Source of the DNA: Tipula vernalis
Lineage: Eukaryota; Arthropoda; Insecta; Diptera; Tipulidae
Assembly (NCBI GenBank): GCA_958295665.1
Contig: OY282560.1
Coordinates: 207,932,420-207,996,419, forward strand
Direction of reading: 5' to 3'
DNA: 64,000 bases
The position numbers were made by a program, and so were the translations under genes. Every line of letters starts with the position of its first letter. Position 1 is the stretch's first letter. This document shows positions 1 to 10,599 of the stretch, piece by piece. The notes under the pieces are model-generated. The model worked only from the letters and a program-made list of their open reading frames with translations. It had not been told where the DNA came from and did not search any database.

Positions 1-2029
1 AAAATTATTGATGTGATATTCGGGATTATTTGAGGTTATCCAAAATTTGAGAATTTTTAAAATTCTGAGATTATTCGAGGTTTTATAAGGTATTTGGATC
101 GCCGAAATGTGCCTATCATACCTTTAACTTAATTGGCACCTACTCCAGAGATTTATCAGATTACTCCAGATTTGAAGTTTTATTCGAAAAGTTTCGACTT
201 TAACATCGAATTAGCAAAACCAGATTCCGTTACATTTAATTGCAGATTTTCAAAATTACTCCAGAATCTTCGAGATTTTAGAGAATTTTGAAATTATCAT
301 GATTATTCACGAGTTATGACGACTGATCGACGATATTCCAATTACAAACCAAAGCCACAGATTATTCGACATTATTCAGGTCTTTTAGGCGATACCTAAT
401 TTCCATTTCAAAATTTGATTTTCGGATAGTATTAAGAAATGGCAGAGTTGAGTTTGCAAATCTTTGGGTATTACTACAACGGCCCAAACACGAAACAATT
501 GATCATACAAAAATCATATGATTTCAGCTGATGCGACCGATTCAAGGCAGTTGTACCGTGTTTAGAGTTGCAGTACAAACTGTGGTATGACGCGGTCGTA
601 TCTTACGGTAGTATGACATGCTAAAATTTTATTGTATAATTGGCCACACATCCAGACAGCTTTGATCGATTGTGTTTATTCATGAAATTATTGAAATGGT
701 TTGTCAAGGGGCGCGCCTTTTTAGCAAAATCACACATATTTAGGATTTATACGATGGAACTCGTAGTTATCGATTTTTAAAAACAGGTAAATCGGCTGAA
801 ATTCGAGAAAACCAAAAACGGTTTTCTGTTTTAAACCCGGTGTTTCTTGAAACGCTTTAATCAGATTTAATTACATTTTACAAAAAGAAGGGAAAGTAAA
901 CCTAGTATTAGAAGCTTTGCAGAAAAATATGCTATAACAGAAGCGAAAATTTAGAATAACAACCTTGGAAAAGTGAGCTTAAAAATGTTACCGCTGCTTA
1001 AAGAGAGGGACGTTTAGTTATTTAAAAACAAATATTTACGTTGAGCATTCCAAATCGTTCTTTACTAGTAACCGGGTTTTACCAGCATTTTTAGATTTTA
1101 AATTCCGAAAACCGGATTTGTCAAAACCCCGGTTAATCATAAACCTCACACATATTTCATTGGATAGAGAAATCGTACTCGTTGGTGGGTAAAACTGTTT
1201 ACGATTTATCTGCCCAATTATCTGTACAACTTCTAACACGATCATCGTCGTGTATGGGTCGTTTAAGAATTCGAATATTATTTTGGATTGACTTGATATA
1301 AAATATATTTGGCTCTACTTGTTTGTACGGAACATTATTGCGAGCCACTTTTTATATGACAGGTCTCGATAACAGCCATCTGGAGCGAATAAAAAAACGC
1401 AGTACTTCTAGTACGAAAAATTCATTTTCGCTAGCAAAACTCCTTACTACAAAGTAAAATTCAGCTGTCTAATTTTCATTTTCGATTTAGCTTGTCAATT
1501 TTATATAAAAAATTGTATTTCTCTTGACGTGCGCTTTATAATTAAAAACGACGATTCGGATTCGTACATTGGGTTCGTAAAGGCGGGTCCACACGATACC
1601 ATCTCGTTTTTCGTGTTCTATCTTTTTATAATTTTAAATCGAATTATCATATGCACAAATATGTCGGTCGATTTCCGTACCATGCCTTAACACAAATCAA
1701 TACAATATTAGAAAAAACTACATGTTATCATTAAATTACGTGGTAGATATGTTCTTGAAACGACGTAAGTCAAAACGGAATAAGTAAAAACATGAAACAA
1801 AATGATTTAGTACTAAATTAGTTTCTTTATTTAAGTAATGGCTCAAATCATAGAAACTATAACTTTGTTTTTTTACGACTTAATGCAAAGTAAAAAACAT
1901 TAAGGCAAATCAAGATACTAATTCATAAACGACATAACAATACAATTAAGAGCAACGTAACTCGAGGATGACCCGTACACACCCTAAAAAAATTGTTTAA
2001 ATTTAAATTATATTAAGCAGTTTCCTAAC
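1..2029. other. AT-rich noncoding stretch
   Basis: No open frame resembles a known family and no clear inverted or direct repeat was found. The 69-residue frame at 1036-1245 (minus) shows no recognisable motif. Nothing further can be supported. Confidence 0.6.
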
Positions 2030-2229
2030 AATGGGCGCTTTCAGGCTTGCCAACATGTTGTCACTACTGATCAGTATCACATCTTGAATGTTGCCATTAC
2101 AAATGTGACCCGAATGATTCAGATTGATCATTCATTAGTTAAATTATTTGGTTGTGCTTTTTAATCCTTTTGCTAATAAATAATTTTTTGTGAGTGTAAT
2201 TATTTCTTACCGCAAAATGTGGTACATAA

Positions 2230-3305
2230 TTGAGAATAATATTTTTTGCAAATAATAAAATGAGTTTAAGAAATAATTTATTACTGAATTTTCTACAATT
2301 CAGCGAAAGCGAAAATGTTTTTGTAGATTCGATAATGAGAGTGGTTGAAACTACCATAGAAACCCCAAATATGGAGGCTAATCGAGGCAAAGTGTCAATT
2401 CGTGTACAAAATTATTTTGAGGTTATTATACCTCAATGCGTTTTTGATGATTTTCATAAGAACTTTCGTATGACTGAGATCAACGTTCAAACGTAAAATA
2501 TTACGGTGGTTTGTTATAAAATGATTATTCATCAATTTTGAATTATTTCAGAAACTACATAATCTAAAAACAATTTTTATCCAGTTCCCCAATGCTTCAA
2601 AGCAATTAGAACTATCAAACTTGAACAAAAACTATTACATACTAAGGGTAATAAGGGTTTAAGGCGCAGTCTGGCATCCCCGGTATAGTGGGTGCGATTT
2701 ATGGGTCGCATATCAAAATAAAACAGCCAACGGGTAATGCTGTCGATTTTTATAATAGAAAATCGTTTAATTTAATAATTTTGCAAGGTAGCTAAAACAT
2801 GTTTTAATTAATTCCATACATACCACTAATTTAAACAAAAATATCTTCTTTAATTTTAGCTGTTTGTGATATAATCGAAAATTCATCGATATTTATGTTG
2901 GCAGCCCAGGCAGAGCACCGGACGCACGCGTGAATCTTGCCATATAATCGGCAACACCGCCTACCCCAACACAGCTTATTTAGTTACACCATAAACAAAA
3001 TGGACACCCCACTGTACAACAAGAAACTTTTAATTGTAAGATAAGTGCAATGAAGATCTTGCGTCGAACGGGCTTTCACGCTATTGAAAGGTAAATTTAG
3101 AAAACTTAAATACGTAGAAATGTCTAGCCATCAAAATATTAATGAGACGATATCAACTGCTTGCGTACTCCATAACCTTATTCTCGACCATGATATTTAC
3201 GCCGGGAACGAATATATAGAATATGAAAGCTCCGATTCTGAAGAGCAAGTTGAATTCGAAAATGATTGTATTGCAACCACAAATCAGAAAAGTATTAATT
3301 ATTAA
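2230..3305 (+). pseudogene. Harbinger transposase (HARBI1-like), degenerate
   Basis: Three blocks of the Harbinger DDE nuclease appear in order. Near 2676-2765 is the first catalytic block, which in the family reads G-DGTHI; here the Asp is a Tyr (AIYGSHI), so the enzyme would be dead. Near 2860-2935 is AVCDII followed, after a frameshift, by YVGSPG and DARV. At 3084-3300 is the C-terminal KGKFRKLKY and VLHNLI block. A probable intron separates the first two blocks (donor after 2785, acceptor just before 2860). The second catalytic block (DSGYPL in the family) is not found. The acidic tail is typical of the family. Confidence 0.8.
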
Positions 3306-3375
3306 GTTTATGCAATTAAAATCAATTACTCTGTGTTTTGTATTTAACAAAAAATTTATTGAAATAAATCTATCC

Positions 3376-3620
3376 ATATATCGTCGTGTCCAAATAAGAG
3401 TATTTTACATCTGCAAATCATTAATTGTTTGGAGGGGCGTCTCACGTTTTTAATGTTAAATTTGGCTTAATTTTTTTTAAATAAAATTCTTGCCACACTT
3501 TGTGGAAAGGATTTTATTTAAAAAAAAATTAAGCCGAAATTAACTTTAACAACTTTAAAGCTTCTTCAAAAAATGAGCGATTTGTAGATGTAATACTCTT
3601 ATTTGGACACGACGATATAT
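3376..3620. repeat. Foldback MITE, copy 1
   Basis: The sequence is one long imperfect palindrome. The outer ends read ATATCGTCGTGTCC and its reverse complement, the arms carry CAAATAAGAGTATT, and the centre carries a Lys-like A/T tract ending in CCACACTTTGTGG. A related copy in opposite orientation lies at 4145-4372. It is noncoding; the short frames crossing it are shadows. Confidence 0.75.
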
Positions 3621-3896
3621 CCTACTGTATAAAAAATTCAGTTACAGGTACATCAAATAAAATACTTCAATACTCCGCTTTTTGAAACCAATTGGTTCTG
3701 AAAAAACTGTCCGTGTGTCCAAACTCGGCAAATCAAATAAAGAATTCCAAACAAAGCTAAAATATGTTTTAAAAGTATTTATACATTTTTACGGAATTCA
3801 TCATTCGATTCACGGAATCTCAACATATGGACAATTTGCTAGGAGTAAATTCCGTTAAGTGGGGTATTGATGGAATCACAATTCATTATCACTTCA

Positions 3897-4495
3897 TCAC
3901 TTTGATACAAAATAAAATAAATTTATAAACTCTCGGTCATTTAGAACTATTTTACTCGTAGAAGGTCTTGTTGAAGAAGCCACCATCTCGACAAAATCCA
4001 CCAATGTTGTAAGATTTTCATCTGTGGATGACATAGTTGTGTTGCTGTTAATTGCTCGATCGTCACTAAAAATGACATCAAAAGCATTGAAGTGTTTCCA
4101 CGTAATTCGCCCATTTCCAGTTCCATTGTGTTTATCTTTAATTTCCAAATAAGAGTATTATATCTACAAATCGCTATTTTTTTTGAAGGGGCTTTAAAAT
4201 TGTTAATGCTAATTTCGGCTTAATTTTTTTTTAGATAAAGTTCTTTCCAGAAAGTGTGGCAAGAATTTTATTTAAAAAAAATTAAGCCAAATTTAACATT
4301 AAAAACTTGAGATGCCCCTTCAAAAAAGTAATGTTTTGCAGATGTAATACTCTTATTTGGACACGACGATATGTTTTTTTTTAAATTACGGAATTTCCGG
4401 TCCAATAAATTCACCGAGATATAGTACCCTTTTTTACGAAAGACAATGCTTATTGCGTGCCATAAATCCTTTTTCTTTATTTTAGGATTTCTGAA
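3897..4495 (-). pseudogene. Myb/SANT-like (trihelix-type) partner protein of Harbinger, relic
   Basis: The minus strand shows a helical DNA-binding domain of the Myb/SANT-like or trihelix type in two pieces: KDLWHAIS and RKFRNLKK near 4373-4495, then GTGNGRITWKHF and IFSDD near 4030-4145. The gap between them is the second foldback MITE (4145-4372). Harbinger elements normally encode such a Myb-like protein alongside the transposase, and the intact element in this window has one in the same relative orientation. The coordinates cover both pieces; the true start was not located. Confidence 0.6.
4145..4372. repeat. Foldback MITE, copy 2 (inverted relative to copy 1)
   Basis: This palindrome has the same arm motif (CAAATAAGAGTATT) and right end (GGACACGACGATAT) as the copy at 3376-3620. 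The central asymmetric sequence is reversed, so the two copies lie head to head. Its left outer end lacks the last dozen bases. It interrupts the Myb-like gene. Confidence 0.7.
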
Positions 4496-4734
4496 TTGAT
4501 CAAGCCTTATACTGTGCTTGTCAATTATTAAGTAAGTGGAGACTTTGGTCCACTTAAACAGGGCTCAAAAGATAAAATTATTCAAATAAATAAAGCGCTT
4601 TTACAAATTTAGGTTATGTTCACCATGCAGAAATCGAAATAAGTTTGCTACCTAAATGTAACGACACGTAAACTACGATGGAAAATATGACATTTAGCTA
4701 AACAGTGTTGGCATATCTTTTTGATATATTGGTA

Positions 4735-4901
4735 ATACCATAGACACACTATGATTTAATAAAACCGATTTAGTGAATTTTTCGAGATTAGTCGCAATGT
4801 GTCAGTCAACCTCGATTTAGCTAATCCCTTTGTTTTTGCATAGAATATTTAAACTAGTTTAGCTAAATCGGATTTATTAAACCACAGTCTGTCTAGGGTA
4901 T
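4735..4901 (+). repeat. Small MITE family (about 165 bp), copy A
   Basis: The ends read approximately ATACCCTAGACACACT and its imperfect complement, followed inward by a TTTAATAAAACCGATTTAG-like block. The interior has CTCGATTTAGCTAATCC. Related copies lie at 16867-17001, 17003-17111 and 31375-31535. It sits inside the dead Harbinger. Confidence 0.75.
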
Positions 4902-4978
4902 AACATTCAGAACTAAACATGCTGATTTTATTGTACTTAACATGTTACCAACAGTTGGCGGACTTGAAAGCGCCCAAT

Positions 4979-5560
4979 GATTGTAGTAATAAAAGGTTTT
5001 GTTTAATTTTCAAAACTTTGTTGAATTATTTCAATTATTTGTTTAACACTTAACACTAATATGTTTACAATTAAACGGTTGTTGAAAATTAAACAATTCG
5101 TTTATTGAAATATCATCAATTTTCAAATATGAATTCGATAGTTTCTTACAATAAACATTTATATTTCCAGAGGAAAAACGTATCAAATTTCATTGTTTGT
5201 GCCCTAATTGCATGAAAGAATTTTCAACATATCTTGCTTGGGAACTACTGTTTTAAGGGCAATTTGTGTAAATTCAAATTAAAAACGCAATAAAGTTATT
5301 TTGAATAAAGTTGAAGACATAATAGAAGATAATAATGTGCTTAGTAAATGCAAAAAAATTCTTAATGCGACAAAAACGCACCTAACTTGAATGAACTCAT
5401 GTTATTTAAAAATAATTTCAATCGTCTTAAATACATTGAAAGTAATTCTGGGTATGTACGATTGTCTAAAAGGGACTTACGAAGAATCAATAACCATCAA
5501 CTTTTCCATTATTAGTACCTACTAATTTTACAAATGATTATCAAATTTATCAGTTATTTA
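4979..5560. other. AT-rich stretch with possible upstream exons of the next relic
   Basis: Mostly low-complexity A/T sequence. A short plus-strand frame near 5170-5250 contains a CPNC pair and could be an N-terminal zinc-binding exon of the relic that follows, but this is weak. Confidence 0.3.
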
Positions 5561-5569
5561 ATGAGGCCA

Positions 5570-7338
5570 GAAGGATCCAACATTTTAAAAGATTACAATG
5601 ATGGTGAAGTATATAAAAAAATCATATTGGTCTAAAAATTTGAAAAATTTGAATTAATTATATTCCAAAACGCCTTTGAAATTTATAATCCATTCCGATC
5701 ATCGTAGGACAAACACAAAATGTTAGGAGTGTACACTGTACATGTCGCACGTAAAAAAGCTCATATATACTTTTTGGTGTTGACAAAATATTGGAACCCT
5801 TAATAAAGGATTTTCAAATGTTGGAAAGGAATGGGATAAGAGTAAATAATTCTGAAGATACATTTACCAGACGAACGTATTATGGAACACTTTATGCGAT
5901 GTTTGGGGATAATCTGGGCAATTACCAAATAAGCGGATTTACAGAGATAGGTACTGCCACTATGATAGAATGCTACTGGGAAATTTTTATGCCAATATTG
6001 CGGATCACAGAACATCTGCAAATTATTACGCAGCTCTTCAAAATTTGATAACTTTTTGTGGGGAAATGCAAAATGGCATAAAGAAAATTCTTTGCTAAAT
6101 AAATTAAAAAATTGTCATGTGTGTTACCAGCTCATAACGTTTTTGAAGGTATGATACCATTCGATTTGATGGAAATTACTAAATATTCTCATAAACAAAA
6201 AATAGTTTTAGTTGATTATATGGTTTTTATCATGATTGCGAACAAGATTTAAATTATCGCCATCCTTTCCAAAAATCGTACCTAAAACGAACGAAAATTC
6301 AAGGTGAAGCTAAATGTAAAGGTTTAGTAGATAATTTGGAAGACAGTAAGTGATAATCTGTGCGCTAGAAATTTTATTAAACCAATCAGCATTTCTATTG
6401 CTTTTCACATTGATAATTACTTTGTGAATTGAAAAGACAGTTGCCTAATTCTAAAACTTCATCATAAACATTATTACATATACCATAATTCTTGTTAAGC
6501 CTTTAGACAATGACTTTTGAGTAAAACCATCATAATTTTAAACAAATAGTAAAACAAACATTTCTAAAATATTGCCTACACTCTTAATAGAATTCATCAA
6601 AAATTTAAAACCAATTTTGCTGGAGATTGCTTATAAGGAAAATGACAATGTCTTAATACGTCAAAATGGAGAAGATTAAATCGAAATATTAAATATTAAA
6701 GCGGTTTTTTGTAGATTCGTTGTATAAAAAAGCAATCCTTTATGGTAGAGTAACTTATTTTTGGTATAATCAATATATGACACATTGAAAGCATTCAATG
6801 TCAATTTAAAAAAAATATTATTAAAAAAAACGAGTAATTTTGAAGAAAAACAAAATATTTCTTTGCACCTTATAACATCTTTGTTCAGCTATTTTGACGT
6901 AAGATTTGAATATTTTAATTGTAATTTAGATTTAAATTTTATCAATAATTAAATTTTCCTAATTTATTTATTTTGCTTACTTGTTGGAATAACGTCTAAA
7001 TTTCCCTTTAAACTTTGCAGTGGAGATGAGTCCAACAAAAAAACATTCTTATTGTTACCGACAATAGCTGACATTATCGACAAAGGTAAATATGTAATAA
7101 ATTATTATCATAAATAGTATTTGGATTCTACTGTTTTATGTTAATTTTAATTCCCCCCAGCAAATTCGCTTGGATTGAACGGAACAAATTTAGTCCTCGG
7201 AAGAACTGGTTTTGAAGTATTAGAGGGCGATATTCTCTACTATGCGGGCGAGAGAAACATGAGATTCATGTTACTCAAATTTGACGAGACATGGATGTCA
7301 CCACCAATGCTATTAACAAATATTTCAAAAAGAAACTG
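5570..7338 (+). pseudogene. Relic of an uncharacterised transposase-like gene with GDNLG motif
   Basis: I recognise the pattern of a widespread, poorly named protein family seen in many animals as repeated LOC genes, but not a formal name. In order: a block near 5665-5720 resembling the family's FEVVNPLGS...KHKI segment (here FEIYNP then KHKMLGVY), the motif PLIKD-LE-NGI at 5795-5840, GDNLG at 5905-5919, GF-E at about 5935, and AHNVFEGMIPFDL at about 6130-6170. The spaced Asp, Asp and Glu suggest an RNase-H-like DDE fold (inference). Frames are broken several times. Two well-formed exons (7021-7085, 7161-7338) with clean GT/AG borders encode a segment resembling a CIDE-N/ubiquitin-like fold (NGTNLVL, then GFEVLEGD and a terminal ETW-SPP). 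Confidence 0.5.
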
Positions 7339-7511
7339 AAGCAGGACAGTACGATCTCAAATTGACAATCATTGCTCCGAAATGTTTTTTCAGACTCAAT
7401 CGCCATTACTTATTTGAGCAACTCAACATAAAGATATAAATAGAGAAATTGTATAATGTTTGAGAATGTTTATTTGTCAGCAAATTAAGTGCTTTTATCA
7501 GTTACGTCGTT

Positions 7512-7840
7512 AGCCGTGTGTTCCATGAGAACTGCACTAGAACTCGATAAACTTTAAATTCCTTTTATTCTATGTAAAAAGAAAAAAAAATAAATTCATA
7601 AAGCGCGAATGTGTAGTGTATTTGACATAATTATATATTTTAATTTTAAAAATTTCCTATTTCTTGCTGACGTCATTACACGCAACTACACTCGATAAAT
7701 TCATGGGTTTATCAAGTGTAACTAAAAAATAAGCTACAATTGTAATTATTTATTGCTGTAACAACTTAAAATGTGTATTTATGTGAAATGCACTACACAT
7801 TATCACTAGTTCTAGTGCAATTCTCATGGGAAACACGGCT
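7512..7840. repeat. MITE with about 35-bp inverted repeats
   Basis: The left end AGCCGTGTGTTCCATGAGAA and the right end are inverted copies with few mismatches, and both arms continue into GCACTAGAACT. The interior is A/T-rich and noncoding. It may split the preceding relic, because a frame resumes at 7841 and runs to a possible splice donor near 7953. Confidence 0.7.
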
Positions 7841-8049
7841 GTTGATAATCTTCGCCAATTATTATTTTATTTACTACTGAAAATATTACGATCAGTCGCA
7901 GAAAATATTGTCCAAAGTTTTGCTGCTACCTTTGAACAAAAAAACGAAGAAGGTAATTTTGTCTCATTTTTCTCAGAAGTTTTCATAACCATGATGAGAA
8001 ATCGATTTAAATAATAATTAAAAAAAACTGGTATTTTGCCTATATTTTC

Positions 8050-8099
8050 AAAAACGTTTATTTAGCTAACGTTTCAAACAAAATTCCTGTTCATCTTCA
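8050..8099 (-). ncRNA. Hammerhead-like motif, left arm (degraded)
   Basis: On the minus strand this is the same CTGAAGA...GAAAC arrangement as at 9334-9382. Its stem II is weaker because the distal strand reads TTGTTT where the other arm has CTGTTT. See that entry. Confidence 0.25.
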
Positions 8100-8144
8100 G
8101 AGCTTAAATTGTTATTTTTAAATAAAATTATCAAATTAAACAAT

Positions 8145-9140
8145 AGGGCTCGTCACGAGCATTTCGTATTTGCGTATTTCGTATTTCGTAAATTTGACGT
8201 CTCTTCTGATTGGTTTAAGTTATTTCTCCTAAATAAGCAAGAAACGTCAAAAATAAACACGCTCACAGGCTATTTATTTTCGTAATTTATTCAGCGTATA
8301 CGGTTATTGCTGGATTTAAAATTTTTTCTGTGATTACTAGTGACTTTTTTGAGTAAATTAAATTAATTTATTGTTTATATGTACCTTACCGTTGATTGCC
8401 TTCAGTATTGTTTTTTTAGTGTGAATTATATGAAATTACATGAAAATGAGCTGTATACAATCTTGGCCATTTCTCAATCTTGGCCATTTCTTTTTTTTTT
8501 TATTTATTTCTCTTTATTAAAAATCACAATTAATCACAGAAGATACGTTATTTAACAGCTAAAATGTGTTAGATTTAACTGAGTACAAAATCGTATTAAG
8601 GAAAAACACTACCTAGGTTACATGAAACTATCTTAAAACGTATGAAAATAATCTAATTTTAAAAAATAAATAAATCTAAAGAAAAAACTCAAACGACGAA
8701 ATATCCTACCTAAAGATTACGAATTTTCTATTTACATACATATTTGCGTTTTTTTTTTTTGTGTACTTGATTTTCTCAAAACAATATACTGGCTTAGCGT
8801 AGCAGGAAGACATTTCAATTAAATTTTTAATAGAAATCATTTAAAAAATATTTGTAGTAATCACAACAAAAAATTGTATTTATACCTCTTCATACAAAAC
8901 ATAGTTGGTTTTTCAACAAAGCATATAGGGAATTTGTCTAGTTTCAATCTATAATTTTAAAATTTTAACTCATGCTGAAAAACATTCTTACGAAAATATT
9001 TACGCAAATAAGTAGCCCGTGAGCGTGTTTATTTTTGACCTTTCTTGCCTATTTAGGAGAAATAATTTAAACCAATCAGAAGAGACGTCAAATTTACGAA
9101 ATACGAAATACGCAAATACGAAATGCACGTGACGAGCCCT
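8145..9140. mobile_element. Nonautonomous inverted-repeat element nested in the palindrome
   Basis: Ends AGGGCTCGTCACG and CGTGACGAGCCCT, with inverted arms of about 130 bp that include GACGTCTCTTCTGATTGG. Comparison with the undisturbed opposite arm of the host palindrome shows that AAT was duplicated (8142-8144 and 9141-9143). A 3-bp duplication fits a Harbinger-type MITE. The interior (about 8290-9000) has no recognisable coding sequence. Confidence 0.75.
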
Positions 9141-9333
9141 AATATTAAAAAGTTAAAAATAATTTAAAAATATGGTATGTGTTGTATACATACTCGTATG
9201 TAAACGGAAAAAAATTTAGTAGGATTAAATTTTTTTCCGTTTACACGTGTATATAATACATATTTTTAAATTATTTTTAACTTTTCAATATGGTTTAATT
9301 TGATAATTTTATTTAAAAATGACAATTTCAGCT

Positions 9334-9382
9334 CTGAAGATGAACAGGAATTCTGTTTGAAACGTTAGCTAAATAAACGTTT
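9334..9382 (+). ncRNA. Hammerhead-ribozyme-like motif
   Basis: The order matches a type I hammerhead core: CTGAAGA (CUGANGA box, 9334-9340), a 6-bp stem II GAACAG/CTGTTT with loop GAATT, GAAA (9359-9362), stem III ACGTT/AACGT, then GTT where cleavage would occur. Stem I is weak (TTTCA with TGAAA across an internal loop), so activity is doubtful. Penelope-like elements are known to carry such motifs, and a Penelope-like RT fragment lies at 14.3 kb. Seen: the core. Inferred: the ribozyme identity. Confidence 0.35.
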
Positions 9383-9670
9383 TTGAAAATATAGGCTAAA
9401 ATACCAGTTTTTTAATTATTAACCCTTTGACTTGTGATTTATTTTAAAACGAGGAACAAAATGTTTCTCTCGGCTTTCCTATTAATTGTTGGGTAGAAAA
9501 ACTCAGAAATTAAACTTTCAGAAAAATTTCGCAGCCTGGAGCTAGCTTCTGTAGGATAATGTACACAAATGTGTACATTCACAGCCAACTGTTGTAGATC
9601 ACCATACATACCATATATAAGCTTTTCAGGGACGAATTTTCGAAACACTTCACAGTAAGGTTTTCCACTT

Positions 9671-10426
9671 GGTGGTTTGGCGTCTATTGGAGGGGGGGAT
9701 CAAAGTTGAGTAGATTAATCTACCAGCTCCGTAACCTTCCAGTAGGGTGCGCATCACGTGAGCTGTTCTGGTCTTGTCATTAGGCAGCTGCGTGATGGGT
9801 ACAATTGTGTAAGGGGTAACCTGTGCACAATTCGCAAGTGTACGTACTGCCTCCTCGTGGCAACCACTGGTAACTAAGGCCACTTGGCACATTTTAGGCC
9901 ATTTGGCACAGGCCAAAGTACGGCGCTAAAGGAGAAAACCTTGACAAAAAACCCGAATCTAAGGTGGAACAGCATATGCCGAAAGATGAATGGCTGATAG
10001 GTTAATCAGCCCAAAATATGCGGACTCTGGATACCAGGCACCCTCCAGTTTTATTTTTAGCCTTCCTGTAGTAAAGCTGGGTGACCTACAGGTGATTTGC
10101 AATTCCCAGCAACTCGTAAGAGTAAAATCAAACGGAATGCGGGGCAGGAGTAGGAATATACGGGAGTGGCACAACCCTCTCGAGGTCCTTGAGCTCCAAT
10201 GCTACCGTCTTTCTAGCGGAACTACATGCTGTAGTAAACATCTAGGAGGGAGAGCAATATGCCCAGATAGTATGTATCACGTACCGGGAGGCAGTATTGT
10301 CAGGTTCATTAAGAACCTGAATATTGACTGGACGGATAATTAAGCAGGGGCCAGCACAATAGATCTTTTAGGTCGCAGTGCGAAGTGGCTGATCGCCCGC
10401 ATGGCCCCCCCAATAATAATAATAAT
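9671..10426 (+). mobile_element. TAA-tailed nonautonomous retroposon, copy 1
   Basis: It is flanked by a perfect 14-bp duplication, AAGGTTTTCCACTT (9657-9670 and 10427-10440). The 3' end is a short TAA repeat, a hallmark of target-primed retroposition with I-like tails. A second, very similar copy at 38638-39405 begins at the same 5' position, so this is a defined short unit and not a random LINE truncation. A hairpin CAGGTTC-loop-GAACCTG sits about 110 bp before the tail. The frames in both strands show no known domain. Confidence 0.8.
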
Positions 10427-10599
10427 AAGGTTTTCCACTTAAGGATTTTTTTTTGAAATACTTTCAACAAATCCAAAATACAAAAGTAAAACAATATATT
10501 TATATATAAATTCATTAAATAGTGTAAATAAAAATTAAAAATAAATAAATAAAGCTTTATGTTAAAAATAAAGGAACTTAAAAAAATAATTCAGTCGAA

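Larger units (their letters stand above)
2033..4975 (+). mobile_element. Degenerate two-gene PIF/Harbinger transposon
   Basis: The ends are inverted repeats starting GGGCGCTTTCA, with GCCAAC a few bases further in. They are flanked on both sides by the trinucleotide AAT (2030-2032 and 4976-4978), a 3-bp target duplication as expected for Harbinger elements. Inside are a plus-strand transposase relic and, convergent to it, a minus-strand Myb/SANT-like relic. This is the same layout as the intact Harbinger at 51757-54966. Two foldback MITEs and one 167-bp MITE were inserted later. Both genes are broken, so the copy is dead. Confidence 0.8.
8014..9418. repeat. Outer palindrome, Penelope-like arms, with nested insertion
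   Basis: The left arm (8014-8141) and right arm (9144-9418) are inverted copies, and the centre (9150-9290) is itself palindromic around GGAAAAAAATTTAG. Removing the nested element at 8145-9140 leaves a continuous inverted repeat of about 400 bp. Both arms carry a CTGAAGATGAACAGGAATT...GAAACG block resembling hammerhead motifs of Penelope-like retroelements. The right side abuts the piggyBac insertion. Confidence 0.65.

Noticed and set aside
9990..10343. 117-codon plus-strand frame (repeated in part at 39056-39307)
   Set aside because: Within the TAA-tailed retroposon; no domain on either strand, and the related copy breaks the frame.
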